Below are positions 8,341-14,943 of a DNA stretch of 64,000 bases, in pieces; the first letter of the stretch is position 1; each line of letters begins with the position of its first letter. The position numbers were made by a program, and so were the translations under genes. Source of the DNA: Rhodococcus yunnanensis NBRC 103083 (GTDB taxonomy: Bacteria; Actinomycetota; Actinomycetes; Mycobacteriales; Mycobacteriaceae); contig NZ_BCXH01000023.1 of NCBI RefSeq assembly GCF_001895005.1, positions 1 through 64,000 on the forward strand, written 5' to 3'. The notes under the pieces were generated by a model that had not been told where the DNA came from, searched no databases, and worked only from the letters and a program-made list of their open reading frames with translations.

Positions 8341-8871
8341 TCACAGAGGTGGTGGAAAGTGATCGATTAGATCCGCTACATGATCCTTCAGCACCGTGCA
8401 AGGTTCACCCATTGGGCCGGTGCTTCCGATTGCGTCGACAGTAAGCCAAGCGACTCCAAATTTTGTTTCGAACGCGGCGCTGCAATTTTCGTCCTTATCG
8501 AGAATGTTGGAGAAAAACAGAATTGCATCTCGGTCGGCAAGTCTCAAATCGGCGAGACCGGAGTTTCCTGGTCGGTCACGAACCTCGTCGAGAGTGTGGA
8601 CCTGTGAAAACAATACGCCAAAGAAGTACCACGGCTTGAGTTGTGGACCTTTCCAAGTGCAACGAGCCCAGTCGGGGACTGAGATTCCGGCCCCCCATCC
8701 ATGGTCGGCAACTTTCGGATCCAGCCCCGTTGCCTCGATGGCTTGTGCCGGGATGGTGCAGGGGTCCCATGGTTCGGCTGGTATGCCGGCTACCGGGGTT
8801 CCGTCGATTCCTCTGCCACATCCGGTGACCAGCACGATCGCAGCAAGGATCGCCACTCCTCGGCGCTGCAT
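8341..8871 (-). CDS. DUF3558-type lipoprotein, cassette V
   Basis: A 176-residue lipoprotein with lipobox LVTG/C, GTPVAG linker, WDPCTIP, ARCTWKG, and cysteines in ENCSAAF and GEPCTVL. The central segment is the most divergent of the seven (DEVRDRPGNSGLADL), while the signal region is nearly identical to that of cassette III. Co-directional with its S gene, 14 nt apart, so translationally linked. Function unknown. Confidence 0.88.
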   Translation of the reverse strand: MQRRGVAILAAIVLVTGCGRGIDGTPVAGIPAEPWDPCTIPAQAIEATGLDPKVADHGWGAGISVPDWARCTWKGPQLKPWYFFGVLFSQVHTLDEVRDRPGNSGLADLRLADRDAILFFSNILDKDENCSAAFETKFGVAWLTVDAIGSTGPMGEPCTVLKDHVADLIDHFPPPL

Positions 8872-8877
8872 GGGTCT

Positions 8878-8901
8878 CCCTTCGTCGGTGCTCTCGAAGG
8901 G
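8878..8901 (-). promoter_or_regulatory. SD-sequestering hairpin, cassette V
   Basis: Perfect 7-bp stem CCCTTCG/CGAAGGG with the ribosome site AAGGGAG overlapping the 3' arm, 6 nt before the ATG. Confidence 0.55.
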
Positions 8902-9074
8902 TTAGACGCAGCGGATGGGGGTGTGGTTCCCGTCGGGGGGCGGATGGACAGGGTCGAGTATGCGACCAGAACGCCTTTCGGTATTTCTTGGGCGGACGGG
9001 GTGGTGGTTGTTGTTCCTTCAGTAGTGCGGGACATTGGTTCAGGGTGAAGGTCCATTCCGTTGAGGGTCGGGAG

Positions 9075-9263
9075 CTAGCGCCGCGGATTCTGCGGGGCGA
9101 TGGCGATGGTGCCTGCGTCTGACTTGTGGGCACGGAGTTTCGTCAGGTATTCGACGCAGACTCGGTCGCATTCTTGGGCCACTCCGGGAGCAAGATAGAG
9201 ATTCCCGCGTTCGGCTGCCGAAGCCATGGCGTTCCAGAAATGCGACGTTTCGGGTTCCGGCAC
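9075..9263 (-). CDS. Internally deleted S protein, cassette IV
   Basis: A 62-residue product. The N-terminal module is intact (HFWNAMASAAERGNLYL, then C-x3-C in ECDRVCVEY and TKLRAHKSDAG). The frame then passes directly to TIAIAPQNPRR, the C-terminal end seen in cassette II, skipping the conserved helical core. The deletion is in frame, and the start (ATG 9263, 16 nt after the lipoprotein stop, preceded by AAGGAGT) is kept, so a short protein could still be made. Confidence 0.65.
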   Translation of the reverse strand: MPEPETSHFWNAMASAAERGNLYLAPGVAQECDRVCVEYLTKLRAHKSDAGTIAIAPQNPRR

Positions 9264-9279
9264 AGTAACTCCTTGTCAT

Positions 9280-9810
9280 CTACGCTTGCGGCGGGAATTC
9301 TTCGATGAGTGTGTATGCATGGCGGTAGACGATGTCGCACGGAGTACCCAGCGGAGGTAGACCTCCAAGCACTTCCACCGCAACAGCGGCGACTCCTTCA
9401 ATCGTCTGGAAAGCGACGTCGCATCTGCTATCAGCAGGTATTGCTTTGGATCGATACTGTAGCCAATTATGTTGGCCAACAGCGATTGTCGAAATATCTG
9501 TGTAGAGAGGGTTGAATCGGATGTCTTCAAGGTCCCGCTGGTTCGAAAAGAGAACTCTGAAAAAGTATGAAGAGTTGGGTGTATTGCCCTGCCATGTACA
9601 CAGTGCCCATTCGTCAACCGCAATTCCCTCGGTCCACCCCTCCTTCTTGCTGATGGGATCAAGCCCCGTTGCCTCGATTGCTTGAGCCGGAATGCTGCAG
9701 GGATCCCAGGGCTCGGCGGGTGACCCAGCGAGAGGGGTTCCCTCGACGTGGTTGCCGCAGGCGCTGGCGAGCAAGACTGCAGCAAGGGTCGCCACTCCTC
9801 GGCGCTGCAT
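9280..9810 (-). CDS. DUF3558-type lipoprotein, cassette IV
   Basis: A 176-residue lipoprotein with lipobox LASA/C, GTPLAG linker, WDPCSIP, ALCTWQG, SRCDVAF and GTPCDIV. The body (SYFFRVLFS, VGQHNWLQYRS) clearly pairs with cassette III, but the signal peptide is the ASAC type rather than VTGC, which marks it as a recombinant. Followed by a shortened S gene. Predicted membrane-anchored, disulfide-stabilised; role unknown. Confidence 0.88.
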   Translation of the reverse strand: MQRRGVATLAAVLLASACGNHVEGTPLAGSPAEPWDPCSIPAQAIEATGLDPISKKEGWTEGIAVDEWALCTWQGNTPNSSYFFRVLFSNQRDLEDIRFNPLYTDISTIAVGQHNWLQYRSKAIPADSRCDVAFQTIEGVAAVAVEVLGGLPPLGTPCDIVYRHAYTLIEEFPPQA

Positions 9811-9816
9811 GGGTCT

Positions 9817-9840
9817 CCCTTCGTCGGTGCTCTCGAAGGG
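9817..9840 (-). promoter_or_regulatory. SD-sequestering hairpin, cassette IV
   Basis: Perfect CCCTTCG/CGAAGGG stem with the lipoprotein ribosome site in the 3' arm, identical in sequence and spacing to cassettes II, III, V and VI. Confidence 0.55.
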
Positions 9841-9968
9841 TTAGACGCAGCGGATGGGGTTGTGGTTCCCGCTGCGCAGAGGGATCGAAGGGTTCGACTG
9901 TGCGGCGAGGGCGCAGCACCGCGTACGTCCTGAACGGGTTGACCCTGTTTCTCCTGCAGTTGTGCTGT

Positions 9969-10163
9969 CGATTGGTTTCGTGTGGGGGTTATTCGGTATC
10001 TGGGCCGCAGCTAGCGCGGCGGATTCTGCTGGGTGATGGCAGCGGCATTGTCTTGGTCGACGGTGTCGGTGGCGGAGAAGAATTTCTGGAAGACTGCCTG
10101 CATTTGCATGACGACGTCGATGTGACTCTGCAGGACGTCGACGAGGCTGTTGGTGCCTCCGGC
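9969..10163. repeat. 195-bp near-identical duplicate (copy B)
   Basis: Partner of 7898-8092. Spans the S gene 3' half of cassette III and the downstream gap. The divergent surroundings make local gene conversion more likely than whole-cassette duplication. Confidence 0.85.
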
Positions 10164-10397
10164 GGCTTTTTCAGAGAACTTCTGCGCAAGCTCGATTCCG
10201 GACGGGAACGTACCCAATCCTTTCACTTCACGCAGCACTCCTGCGTTGAGTCTGTGTGCTTCGAGCTTCGCTATGAAGTTGGTGCACGCAGCGTCGCATT
10301 GTGCTGCTGCTTCGGGACTCAGACTTAGATTTCCTCGATCCACTTCGGTGGCCATGGCAGCCCAAAAGGATGTCGGTTTTGTGGACTCAGGTGTCAT
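10011..10397 (-). CDS. S protein of cassette III
   Basis: A 128-residue small helical protein, the same length as in cassette V. ATG 10397 follows an AGGAG site and lies 14 nt after the lipoprotein stop. It shows SFWAAMATEVDRGNLSL, C-x3-C in QCDAACTNF, VKGLGTFPSGIELAQKFSEK, then the core LQSHIDVVMQMQAVFQKFF, and ends QNPPR-TAG. The N-terminal third differs from cassette V while the 3' half is nearly identical DNA, consistent with conversion. Confidence 0.8.
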   Translation of the reverse strand: MTPESTKPTSFWAAMATEVDRGNLSLSPEAAAQCDAACTNFIAKLEAHRLNAGVLREVKGLGTFPSGIELAQKFSEKAAGGTNSLVDVLQSHIDVVMQMQAVFQKFFSATDTVDQDNAAAITQQNPPR

Positions 10398-10411
10398 GCC
10401 TACTCCTGGTT

Positions 10412-10942
10412 CTAGGGTTGTGGAGGGAAATATTGAGCCAAATCGCCGGTATGGCGAACCACCAGATTGCAAGGGTCATCTATCGCCGTGTGGCTTCCTT
10501 TGACCTCCACTGCAGTGGTCACCACTCCACTTGTCGTTTCGAATGCGATATCACACCGTTCACTTGCGGGCAGTGCATTGGACCGGTACTTGAGCCAATT
10601 ATGTTCGCCAACAACAATTTCGTCGAAGTCTTCATAGGCCGGATTTGTCCGGACGTCGTTCAAACTGTATTTCGTTGAAAAAAGTACTCGGAAGAAGTAG
10701 GAGGGATTGTTGGCTGGACCTTGCCACACACACAACAACCAGTCGTCGACTACGACTCCGTCGACCCAACCAGATTGAACTAGGTCGGAATCCAACCCAG
10801 TCGCCGCGATCGCCGGTGTGGGGATGCTGCAGGGGTCCCATGGTTCGGCTGGTAGGCCGGCTACTGGGGTTCCGACGATTCCTCTGCCGCATCCGGTGAC
10901 CAGCACGATCGCAGCAAGGATCGCCACTCCTCGGCGCGGCAT
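10412..10942 (-). CDS. DUF3558-type lipoprotein, cassette III
   Basis: A 176-residue lipoprotein with lipobox LVTG/C, the linker GTPVAG, WDPCSIP, LLCVWQG, ERCDIAF and DDPCNLV. It forms a body pair with cassette IV (SYFFRVLFS, VGEHNWLKYRS) but carries the signal type of cassettes V and VII. Presumably exposed on the outer face of the cytoplasmic membrane or in the periplasm-like space under the mycolic layer. Function unknown. Confidence 0.88.
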   Translation of the reverse strand: MPRRGVAILAAIVLVTGCGRGIVGTPVAGLPAEPWDPCSIPTPAIAATGLDSDLVQSGWVDGVVVDDWLLCVWQGPANNPSYFFRVLFSTKYSLNDVRTNPAYEDFDEIVVGEHNWLKYRSNALPASERCDIAFETTSGVVTTAVEVKGSHTAIDDPCNLVVRHTGDLAQYFPPQP

Positions 10943-10948
10943 GGGTCT

Positions 10949-10972
10949 CCCTTCGTCGGTGCTCTCGAAGGG
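10949..10972 (-). promoter_or_regulatory. SD-sequestering hairpin, cassette III
   Basis: Same CCCTTCG/CGAAGGG element directly after the TAA of the common tail and 6 nt before the lipoprotein ATG. Confidence 0.55.
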
Positions 10973-11101
10973 TTAGACGCAGGGGATGGGGTTGTGGTTC
11001 CCGTCGGGCGGCGGATGGACAGGGTCGAGTTTGCGACCAGAACGCCTTTCGGTATTTGTAGGGCCGGCGGGGGTAGTTGTTCCTGCAGTGGTGCGGGAAA
11101 T

Positions 11102-11515
11102 TTAGTTCGGGGTGAAGGTCCGTTCGGTGAGGGTCGGGAGATAGCGCGGTGGATTCTGCGGGGCGATGGCGATGGCGGCTGCGTTGTCTTGGCCGACGGT
11201 GTCAGTCGCGGTTGCGGTGAAGAATTCCTGGAACACCGCTTGCATCTGCATGACGACGTCGATGTGACTTTGGAGTGCGTCGACGACGTTGTTGGCGCCA
11301 CCGACCGCCTTTTCGGAGAAGGTCTTTGCGAGGGCGATGCCGAAATCGAAGCTGCCGAGGACTTCGACGTCGGTGAGGCTTAACGCGACCCCTTGGTGCG
11401 CGTAGAGCTTTTCGAGGTACTCAACGCACGCCTCGTCGCACGATCGCGCGGCGTCCACATCCAGATGGAGGTCGCCTGAATCGGCGGCTCGTGCCAGTGA
11501 GCCCCAATTCGGCAC
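11102..11515 (-). CDS. S protein of cassette II (GTG start, extended C-terminus)
   Basis: A 137-residue S-family protein. The ATG at the usual place (11541, 15 nt after the lipoprotein stop) is out of frame with the body, so translation must start at GTG 11515 or a frameshift has removed the native start. It keeps C-x3-C (SCDEACVEY) and the core LQSHIDVVMQMQAVFQEFF. At the position where other copies stop with TAG this one has TAT and reads on for 13 codons to TAA. It may be partly degenerate. Confidence 0.65.
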   Translation of the reverse strand: MPNWGSLARAADSGDLHLDVDAARSCDEACVEYLEKLYAHQGVALSLTDVEVLGSFDFGIALAKTFSEKAVGGANNVVDALQSHIDVVMQMQAVFQEFFTATATDTVGQDNAAAIAIAPQNPPRYLPTLTERTFTPN

Positions 11516-11556
11516 AGCTGAACTCGATTTTCGGGTGCCATCACACGGTCGTTTCT

Positions 11557-12087
11557 CTACGCGTTCGGAGGGAGGTAGTCAGCGAGAGCGGTGGCGTGTT
11601 CCAGGAGCCGCGAGCAGGAATCGTGGTTGTCGCGGCCAGCACGCTCCTCGTTCAGAGAAAAGCTGACCACACCAGCAGTGGTATCAATCGCCAATCCGCA
11701 TCGTTCTTCGTCATCGAAACCCGTGTAGAAGTGGCGGTATCCAGTTCTGCTTCCGAAGTCCGCTGGAACGAAATCTCTGTAGTTCGGGTTCCCACGAAGA
11801 TCGTCCAGTGTGGATGATGTAGATGCGAGCGCTATGACGGAATATCTCTCGTCGCTACTGACTCGTTCCCACACGCACCGCGTCCAGTCCCTGACGACGA
11901 TGCCTTCACCCCACCCACCACCTTCGGGTGCCAGGTGTAGCCCCGTTGCCTCGATTGCTTGAGTCGGGATGCTGCAGGGATCCCAGGGCTCGGCGGGTGA
12001 CCCGGCGAGAGGGGTTCCGTCGACTCCCTGGCCGCAGGCGCTGGCGAGCAAGACTGCAGCAAGGATCGCCACTCCTCGGCGCGGCAT
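11557..12087 (-). CDS. DUF3558-type lipoprotein, cassette II
   Basis: A 176-residue lipoprotein with lipobox LASA/C, GTPLAG, WDPCSIP, TRCVWER, ERCGLAI and HDSCSRL. It shares the GLHLAPEGGGWGEGIVV block and body type with cassette VII but has the other signal-peptide type. This is further evidence that the array reshuffles a signal/linker module against divergent bodies. Function unknown. Confidence 0.88.
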   Translation of the reverse strand: MPRRGVAILAAVLLASACGQGVDGTPLAGSPAEPWDPCSIPTQAIEATGLHLAPEGGGWGEGIVVRDWTRCVWERVSSDERYSVIALASTSSTLDDLRGNPNYRDFVPADFGSRTGYRHFYTGFDDEERCGLAIDTTAGVVSFSLNEERAGRDNHDSCSRLLEHATALADYLPPNA

Positions 12088-12093
12088 GGGTCT

Positions 12094-12117
12094 CCCTTCG
12101 TCGGTGCTCTCGAAGGG
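12094..12117 (-). promoter_or_regulatory. SD-sequestering hairpin, cassette II
   Basis: Same hairpin. Here the upstream TAA at 12118-12120 is the actual stop codon of the S reading frame of cassette I, so the hairpin begins immediately after a translated gene. Confidence 0.55.
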
Positions 12118-12558
12118 TTAGACGCAGGGGATGGGGTTGTGGTTCCCGTCGGGCGGCGGATGGACAGGGTCGAGTATGCGACCAGAACGCCTTTGGGTAT
12201 TTGTAGGGTCGACGGTTTCGGTTGAGGTGAAGAACTTCTGGAAGACTGCCTGCATTTGCATGACGACATCGATGTGACTCTGCAGGACGTTGACGAGGTT
12301 GTTGGCGCCCGACCGCTTTCTCGGAGAAAGTCTTTGCGAGGCGATGCCGGAATCGAAGTTGCCGAGGGCTTGGACGTCTGAAAGTTTTGCTGCCTCGATT
12401 TTGTGGGCGCGTAGTTTCTCTAAACATGCGGTACATGCCTGGAAGCACGTCGAGGCGCTTTCGGGGTTCAGATACAAACGCTGGAATCTGCTGGCACGGT
12501 GAGCGCCTGCCAATACGCATTCACGGTAGTTGCAGGAGGTGCCGTTTGCGCCTCTCAT
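12118..12558 (-). pseudogene. Frame-shuffled S gene, cassette I
   Basis: An open frame of 146 codons whose ATG overlaps the lipoprotein stop (ATGA), unlike the 12-16 nt gap elsewhere. The N-terminus does not match the family until LYLNPESASTC; C-x3-C and SDVQALGNFDSGIA are present. A 2-nt deletion near 12311 and a 1-nt deletion near 12343 then replace the usual KTFSEKAVGG by an out-of-frame stretch before the core LQSHIDVVMQMQAVFQKFF resumes. It reads through to the common tail DGNHNPIPCV. The changes compensate in frame but suggest decay. Confidence 0.6.
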
Positions 12559-13085
12559 CTCTTGGGTGCTGGGACTTGTTCTGCGAGAATGCTTGTGAGG
12601 TCGAGCAAGATGGAGCATGGGTCAGATTTCGCGGGTATTCCGCCCATCGCGTCGACGTCGATCTTGGCTATTCCCGACGCGGTTTCGAGGGCCAGATAGC
12701 ATGATTGGGCAGGGGTGTCTGTCGAAGTCCTGTAAACGACTGCGCGCCGCTGCTGGACTGTTGTGTCAACCATTTCTCGATACGCGGGGTTCGCTCGTGC
12801 GTCGTCCAAGGTGTACTCGGTCGAGAATCGAATGCTGAGGAAGTACCAAGGATCGGCTTTGGGACCGCGCCACATACACATTGGCCAGGCTTCGACTACG
12901 ACACCTTGGGACCAGCTTCTTTGGCTGGCCGAATCCAATCCGGCAGTTTCGATCGCCTGAGCCGGAATGCTGCAGGGATCCCAGGCCTTGGCGGGTGATC
13001 CGGCGACAGGGGTCCCCTCGACGCCGTTGCCGCAGGCGCTGGCGAGCAAGACTGCAGAAAGGATCGCCAACCCTCGGCGCTGCAT
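12555..13085 (-). CDS. DUF3558-type lipoprotein, cassette I
   Basis: The first lipoprotein gene of the array, 176 residues. Lipobox LASA/C, GTPVAG linker, the variant KAWDPCSIP, PMCMWRG, QSCYLAL and SDPCSIL. The body is nearest to cassette VI (FSTEYTLDDA). The only copy with a leucine in RRGLAIL near the N-terminus. Preceded by the most divergent tail and by a hairpin whose stem keeps pairing through a G-U wobble. Function unknown. Confidence 0.88.
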   Translation of the reverse strand: MQRRGLAILSAVLLASACGNGVEGTPVAGSPAKAWDPCSIPAQAIETAGLDSASQRSWSQGVVVEAWPMCMWRGPKADPWYFLSIRFSTEYTLDDARANPAYREMVDTTVQQRRAVVYRTSTDTPAQSCYLALETASGIAKIDVDAMGGIPAKSDPCSILLDLTSILAEQVPAPKR

Positions 13086-13091
13086 GGGTCT

Positions 13092-13115
13092 CCCTTCATC
13101 GGTGCTCTCGAAGGG
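13092..13115 (-). promoter_or_regulatory. SD-sequestering hairpin, cassette I
   Basis: CCCTTCG pairs with TGAAGGG. One base differs from the other six copies, yet pairing is kept by a G-U wobble, which hints that the structure is selected. Just upstream, a 12-codon ORF (ATG 13154 to TAA 13116) encodes a peptide ending DGNHNPIPSV. Confidence 0.55.
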
Positions 13116-13212
13116 TTAGACGCTGGGGATGGGGTTGTGGTTCCCGTCGAGCATGAGGCAGTTCTGGACGGCGGCCGTCGTGGAATCGCCGTCCGATTGG
13201 TGCGCCGACCGG

Positions 13213-13488
13213 CTAGCGAGTAGGGGTGACCAGCAGAATTGTGGTGTCTTCGTCGACGAACGTTCCGGCATCGTAGTTCGTGCCCAGTACTTCGTCCGTC
13301 GGGTCGGGTGTGCTCGCGAAGACGTTGTCGAATCCGGCGTCATTGAGTGTTTCGGTGGCTTCGAGAACTGTCATCCCGGAAACGTCCGGTACCAGCAACG
13401 GCGCAGCGTGTGCTACCGCTGATCCTGCCAGCGAGATCGCACCCGCGGCGGCCACTGCAACACTGACTCTCTTCAGAGACTCGCGCAT
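13213..13488 (-). CDS. Small secreted PASTA-like protein
   Basis: A 91-residue exported protein with an Ala-rich signal peptide (to AVAHA) and one PASTA-like repeat: LVPDVSGMTVLEATETLNDAGF, a pattern known from penicillin-binding and Ser/Thr-kinase extracellular domains that sense cell-wall fragments. ATG 13488 is preceded by AAGGAGT. It is a near twin of the next gene upstream and lies about 100 bp before the lipoprotein array on the same strand. Role unknown; a soluble wall-binding protein is a fair guess. Confidence 0.8.
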   Translation of the reverse strand: MRESLKRVSVAVAAAGAISLAGSAVAHAAPLLVPDVSGMTVLEATETLNDAGFDNVFASTPDPTDEVLGTNYDAGTFVDEDTTILLVTPTR

Positions 13489-13789
13489 TTCGACTCCTTT
13501 CATGGTCGAGTGCGTACGACCCAATGGTTGTCGCGACCAGCTCGCCGAGGTCCCGAATCGGCTCGGAATCGAATACCAGGTCTGTATCAGGTGGGGCTTC
13601 TTGACTCATCCGACACCAGTATCAGCGCCATCGGTCACGAACTGGCTGCATTGCACCACGGGTAGTGGTCGGGGGATGGGGACACGGCCGTTGGAGTTTT
13701 GCGCGGCCGAATGGCGCACTCCGTCGAAAGTGGTTACGTGAGTGCGTCATCCGGCTGAATCCGAAGAGGAGTCATGGGCACGACCTGGG
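13489..13789. other. Gap without a supported gene
   Basis: About 300 bp between the two PASTA-like genes. A minus-strand frame beginning at 13609 looks protein-like for ~40 codons (DLGELVATTIGSYALDHE) but then overlaps the PASTA-like gene out of frame, so it is at best a relic. No convincing RNA or terminator was seen. Confidence 0.5.
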
Positions 13790-14068
13790 TCAGCGGCTCG
13801 GAACGATGATGAGGATCGCTGCGTTGTCGTTGGCTGTGGTGCCTGCTTGGAAGTTGGTTCCTATCACCCGGTCCGTCGAATCCGGGACATTGACGGTGAT
13901 GTTGGTGAATCCGGCATCGGTGAACTCTTGAACTGCTTCGGGAACGGTCAATCCTGCAACGTCGGGGACCGTCTCCCGCTCGGTAGCGTTCGCTACCGCG
14001 GAACCACCAAGGGAGATTGCCCCCACGGCTGCCACAACCGCAACGGCTTTCTTGAATGACGTGCGCAT
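13790..14068 (-). CDS. Small secreted PASTA-like protein
   Basis: 92 residues: signal peptide to AVANA, then one PASTA-like repeat (TVPDVAGLTVPEAVQEFTDAGF) ending with a hydrophobic strand AAILIIVPSR. Ribosome site GGAAGGAAA before ATG 14068. It shares its layout and many residues with the gene at 13213-13488, so the two arose by duplication. Single-PASTA secreted proteins occur across Rhodococcus; their ligands are not known to me. Confidence 0.8.
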   Translation of the reverse strand: MRTSFKKAVAVVAAVGAISLGGSAVANATERETVPDVAGLTVPEAVQEFTDAGFTNITVNVPDSTDRVIGTNFQAGTTANDNAAILIIVPSR

Positions 14069-14270
14069 TTCGTTTCCTTCCTCGGATTTTTTGGCTTACG
14101 AGACAATGGTGGTCCCGGTACCTTGGAAGAAGCCTGGAACTGGCTGGGAAGCTGGTACCAGCTGCGTATCGGCATATTTCGGCATCCGAACGGATTGACC
14201 GATTCGATACCGTCCTGCGGCTGATGGGTAACGGGCTGATCGCGGGAGGGCGGGGTGCGATCATTACCCC

Positions 14271-14888
14271 GTGCTCGTGGATGTGTTGGGTTATCTCGGT
14301 ATCGCCGTGTTCGCGGCCTCGGGAGCGCTGATCGGTGTTCGGAAGCGCTTGGACTTGTTCGGTGTCTGCGTCGTCGGAATCACGACGGGCATCGGCGGCG
14401 GCATCATCAGGGACATCCTGTTGGGCATCCATCCGCCGACTTCGTTGGATCAGTGGCCGAATCTGGCGGTCGCCTTCGCGTCGTCGCTCCTGGTCTTCAT
14501 TGCTCATCCGGTGATGAACCGGGTCTGGCGGGGAGTGCTGCTCTTCGACGCCTTCGGTATGGGCCTGTTCGCGTCGACCGGTGCGTCCATCGCGCTGGAT
14601 CACGGTGGCAGCTCACTGTCGGCATGCCTGATCGGCGCGACGACTGCCGTGGCCGGCGGAGTCATCCGCGACATTCTGGTCAACGAGGTGCCGCTGTTGC
14701 TGCGTCGTGATCTCTACGCAGTTCCCGCGTTGCTGGGTTCGGCATCGGTTGCTGTGGTCGACGGACTCGGATGGTCGGCGAACTTCGGCCTGGTCATAGG
14801 GACCGTTGCGGCCACTGGTCTGCGCATTCTGGCGCTGTGGCGACGATGGAATCTGCCGATTGCCAGCCGGTTGCCGGCTGAGGACTAG
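14271..14888 (+). CDS. TRIC/UPF0126 (YadS-like) membrane protein
   Basis: A 205-residue integral membrane protein with two repeats of three helices. The glycine-rich signatures GIGGGIIRDILLG and AVAGGVIRDILVNEVP mark the two halves of the bacterial TRIC-type cation-channel/UPF0126 family. Starts at GTG 14271. It is followed by mprA after 55 bp; the MprA-like direct repeats lie in that gap, so the two are probably separate transcription units. A related protein is suspected to move K+ or glycine, but the substrate here is unknown. Confidence 0.88.
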   Translation: MLVDVLGYLGIAVFAASGALIGVRKRLDLFGVCVVGITTGIGGGIIRDILLGIHPPTSLDQWPNLAVAFASSLLVFIAHPVMNRVWRGVLLFDAFGMGLFASTGASIALDHGGSSLSACLIGATTAVAGGVIRDILVNEVPLLLRRDLYAVPALLGSASVAVVDGLGWSANFGLVIGTVAATGLRILALWRRWNLPIASRLPAED

Positions 14889-14904
14889 GACACACCCAGG
14901 CCCC

Positions 14905-14921
14905 TCTCAGACATATCTCAG
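14905..14921. promoter_or_regulatory. Putative MprA box upstream of mprA
   Basis: Two direct copies of TCTCAG separated by 5 nt (TCTCAGacataTCTCAG), 22 bp before the mprA start. The same arrangement recurs upstream of pepD (17093-17109). MprA of M. tuberculosis is known to bind paired direct repeats of about this spacing and to control its own operon. Confidence 0.65.
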
Positions 14922-14943
14922 TCCGTCAGGCCAAACTGTAACG

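Noticed and set aside
13116..13154. 12-codon leader peptide ORF upstream of cassette I
   Set aside because: The ATG exists only at this cassette; in the others the same tail is the end of a longer frame, so it is not a general leader peptide.
13340..13609. Minus-strand frame of 89 codons starting MSQEAPPDTD
   Set aside because: Only the first ~45 residues look protein-like; the rest is the wrong frame of the PASTA-like gene.
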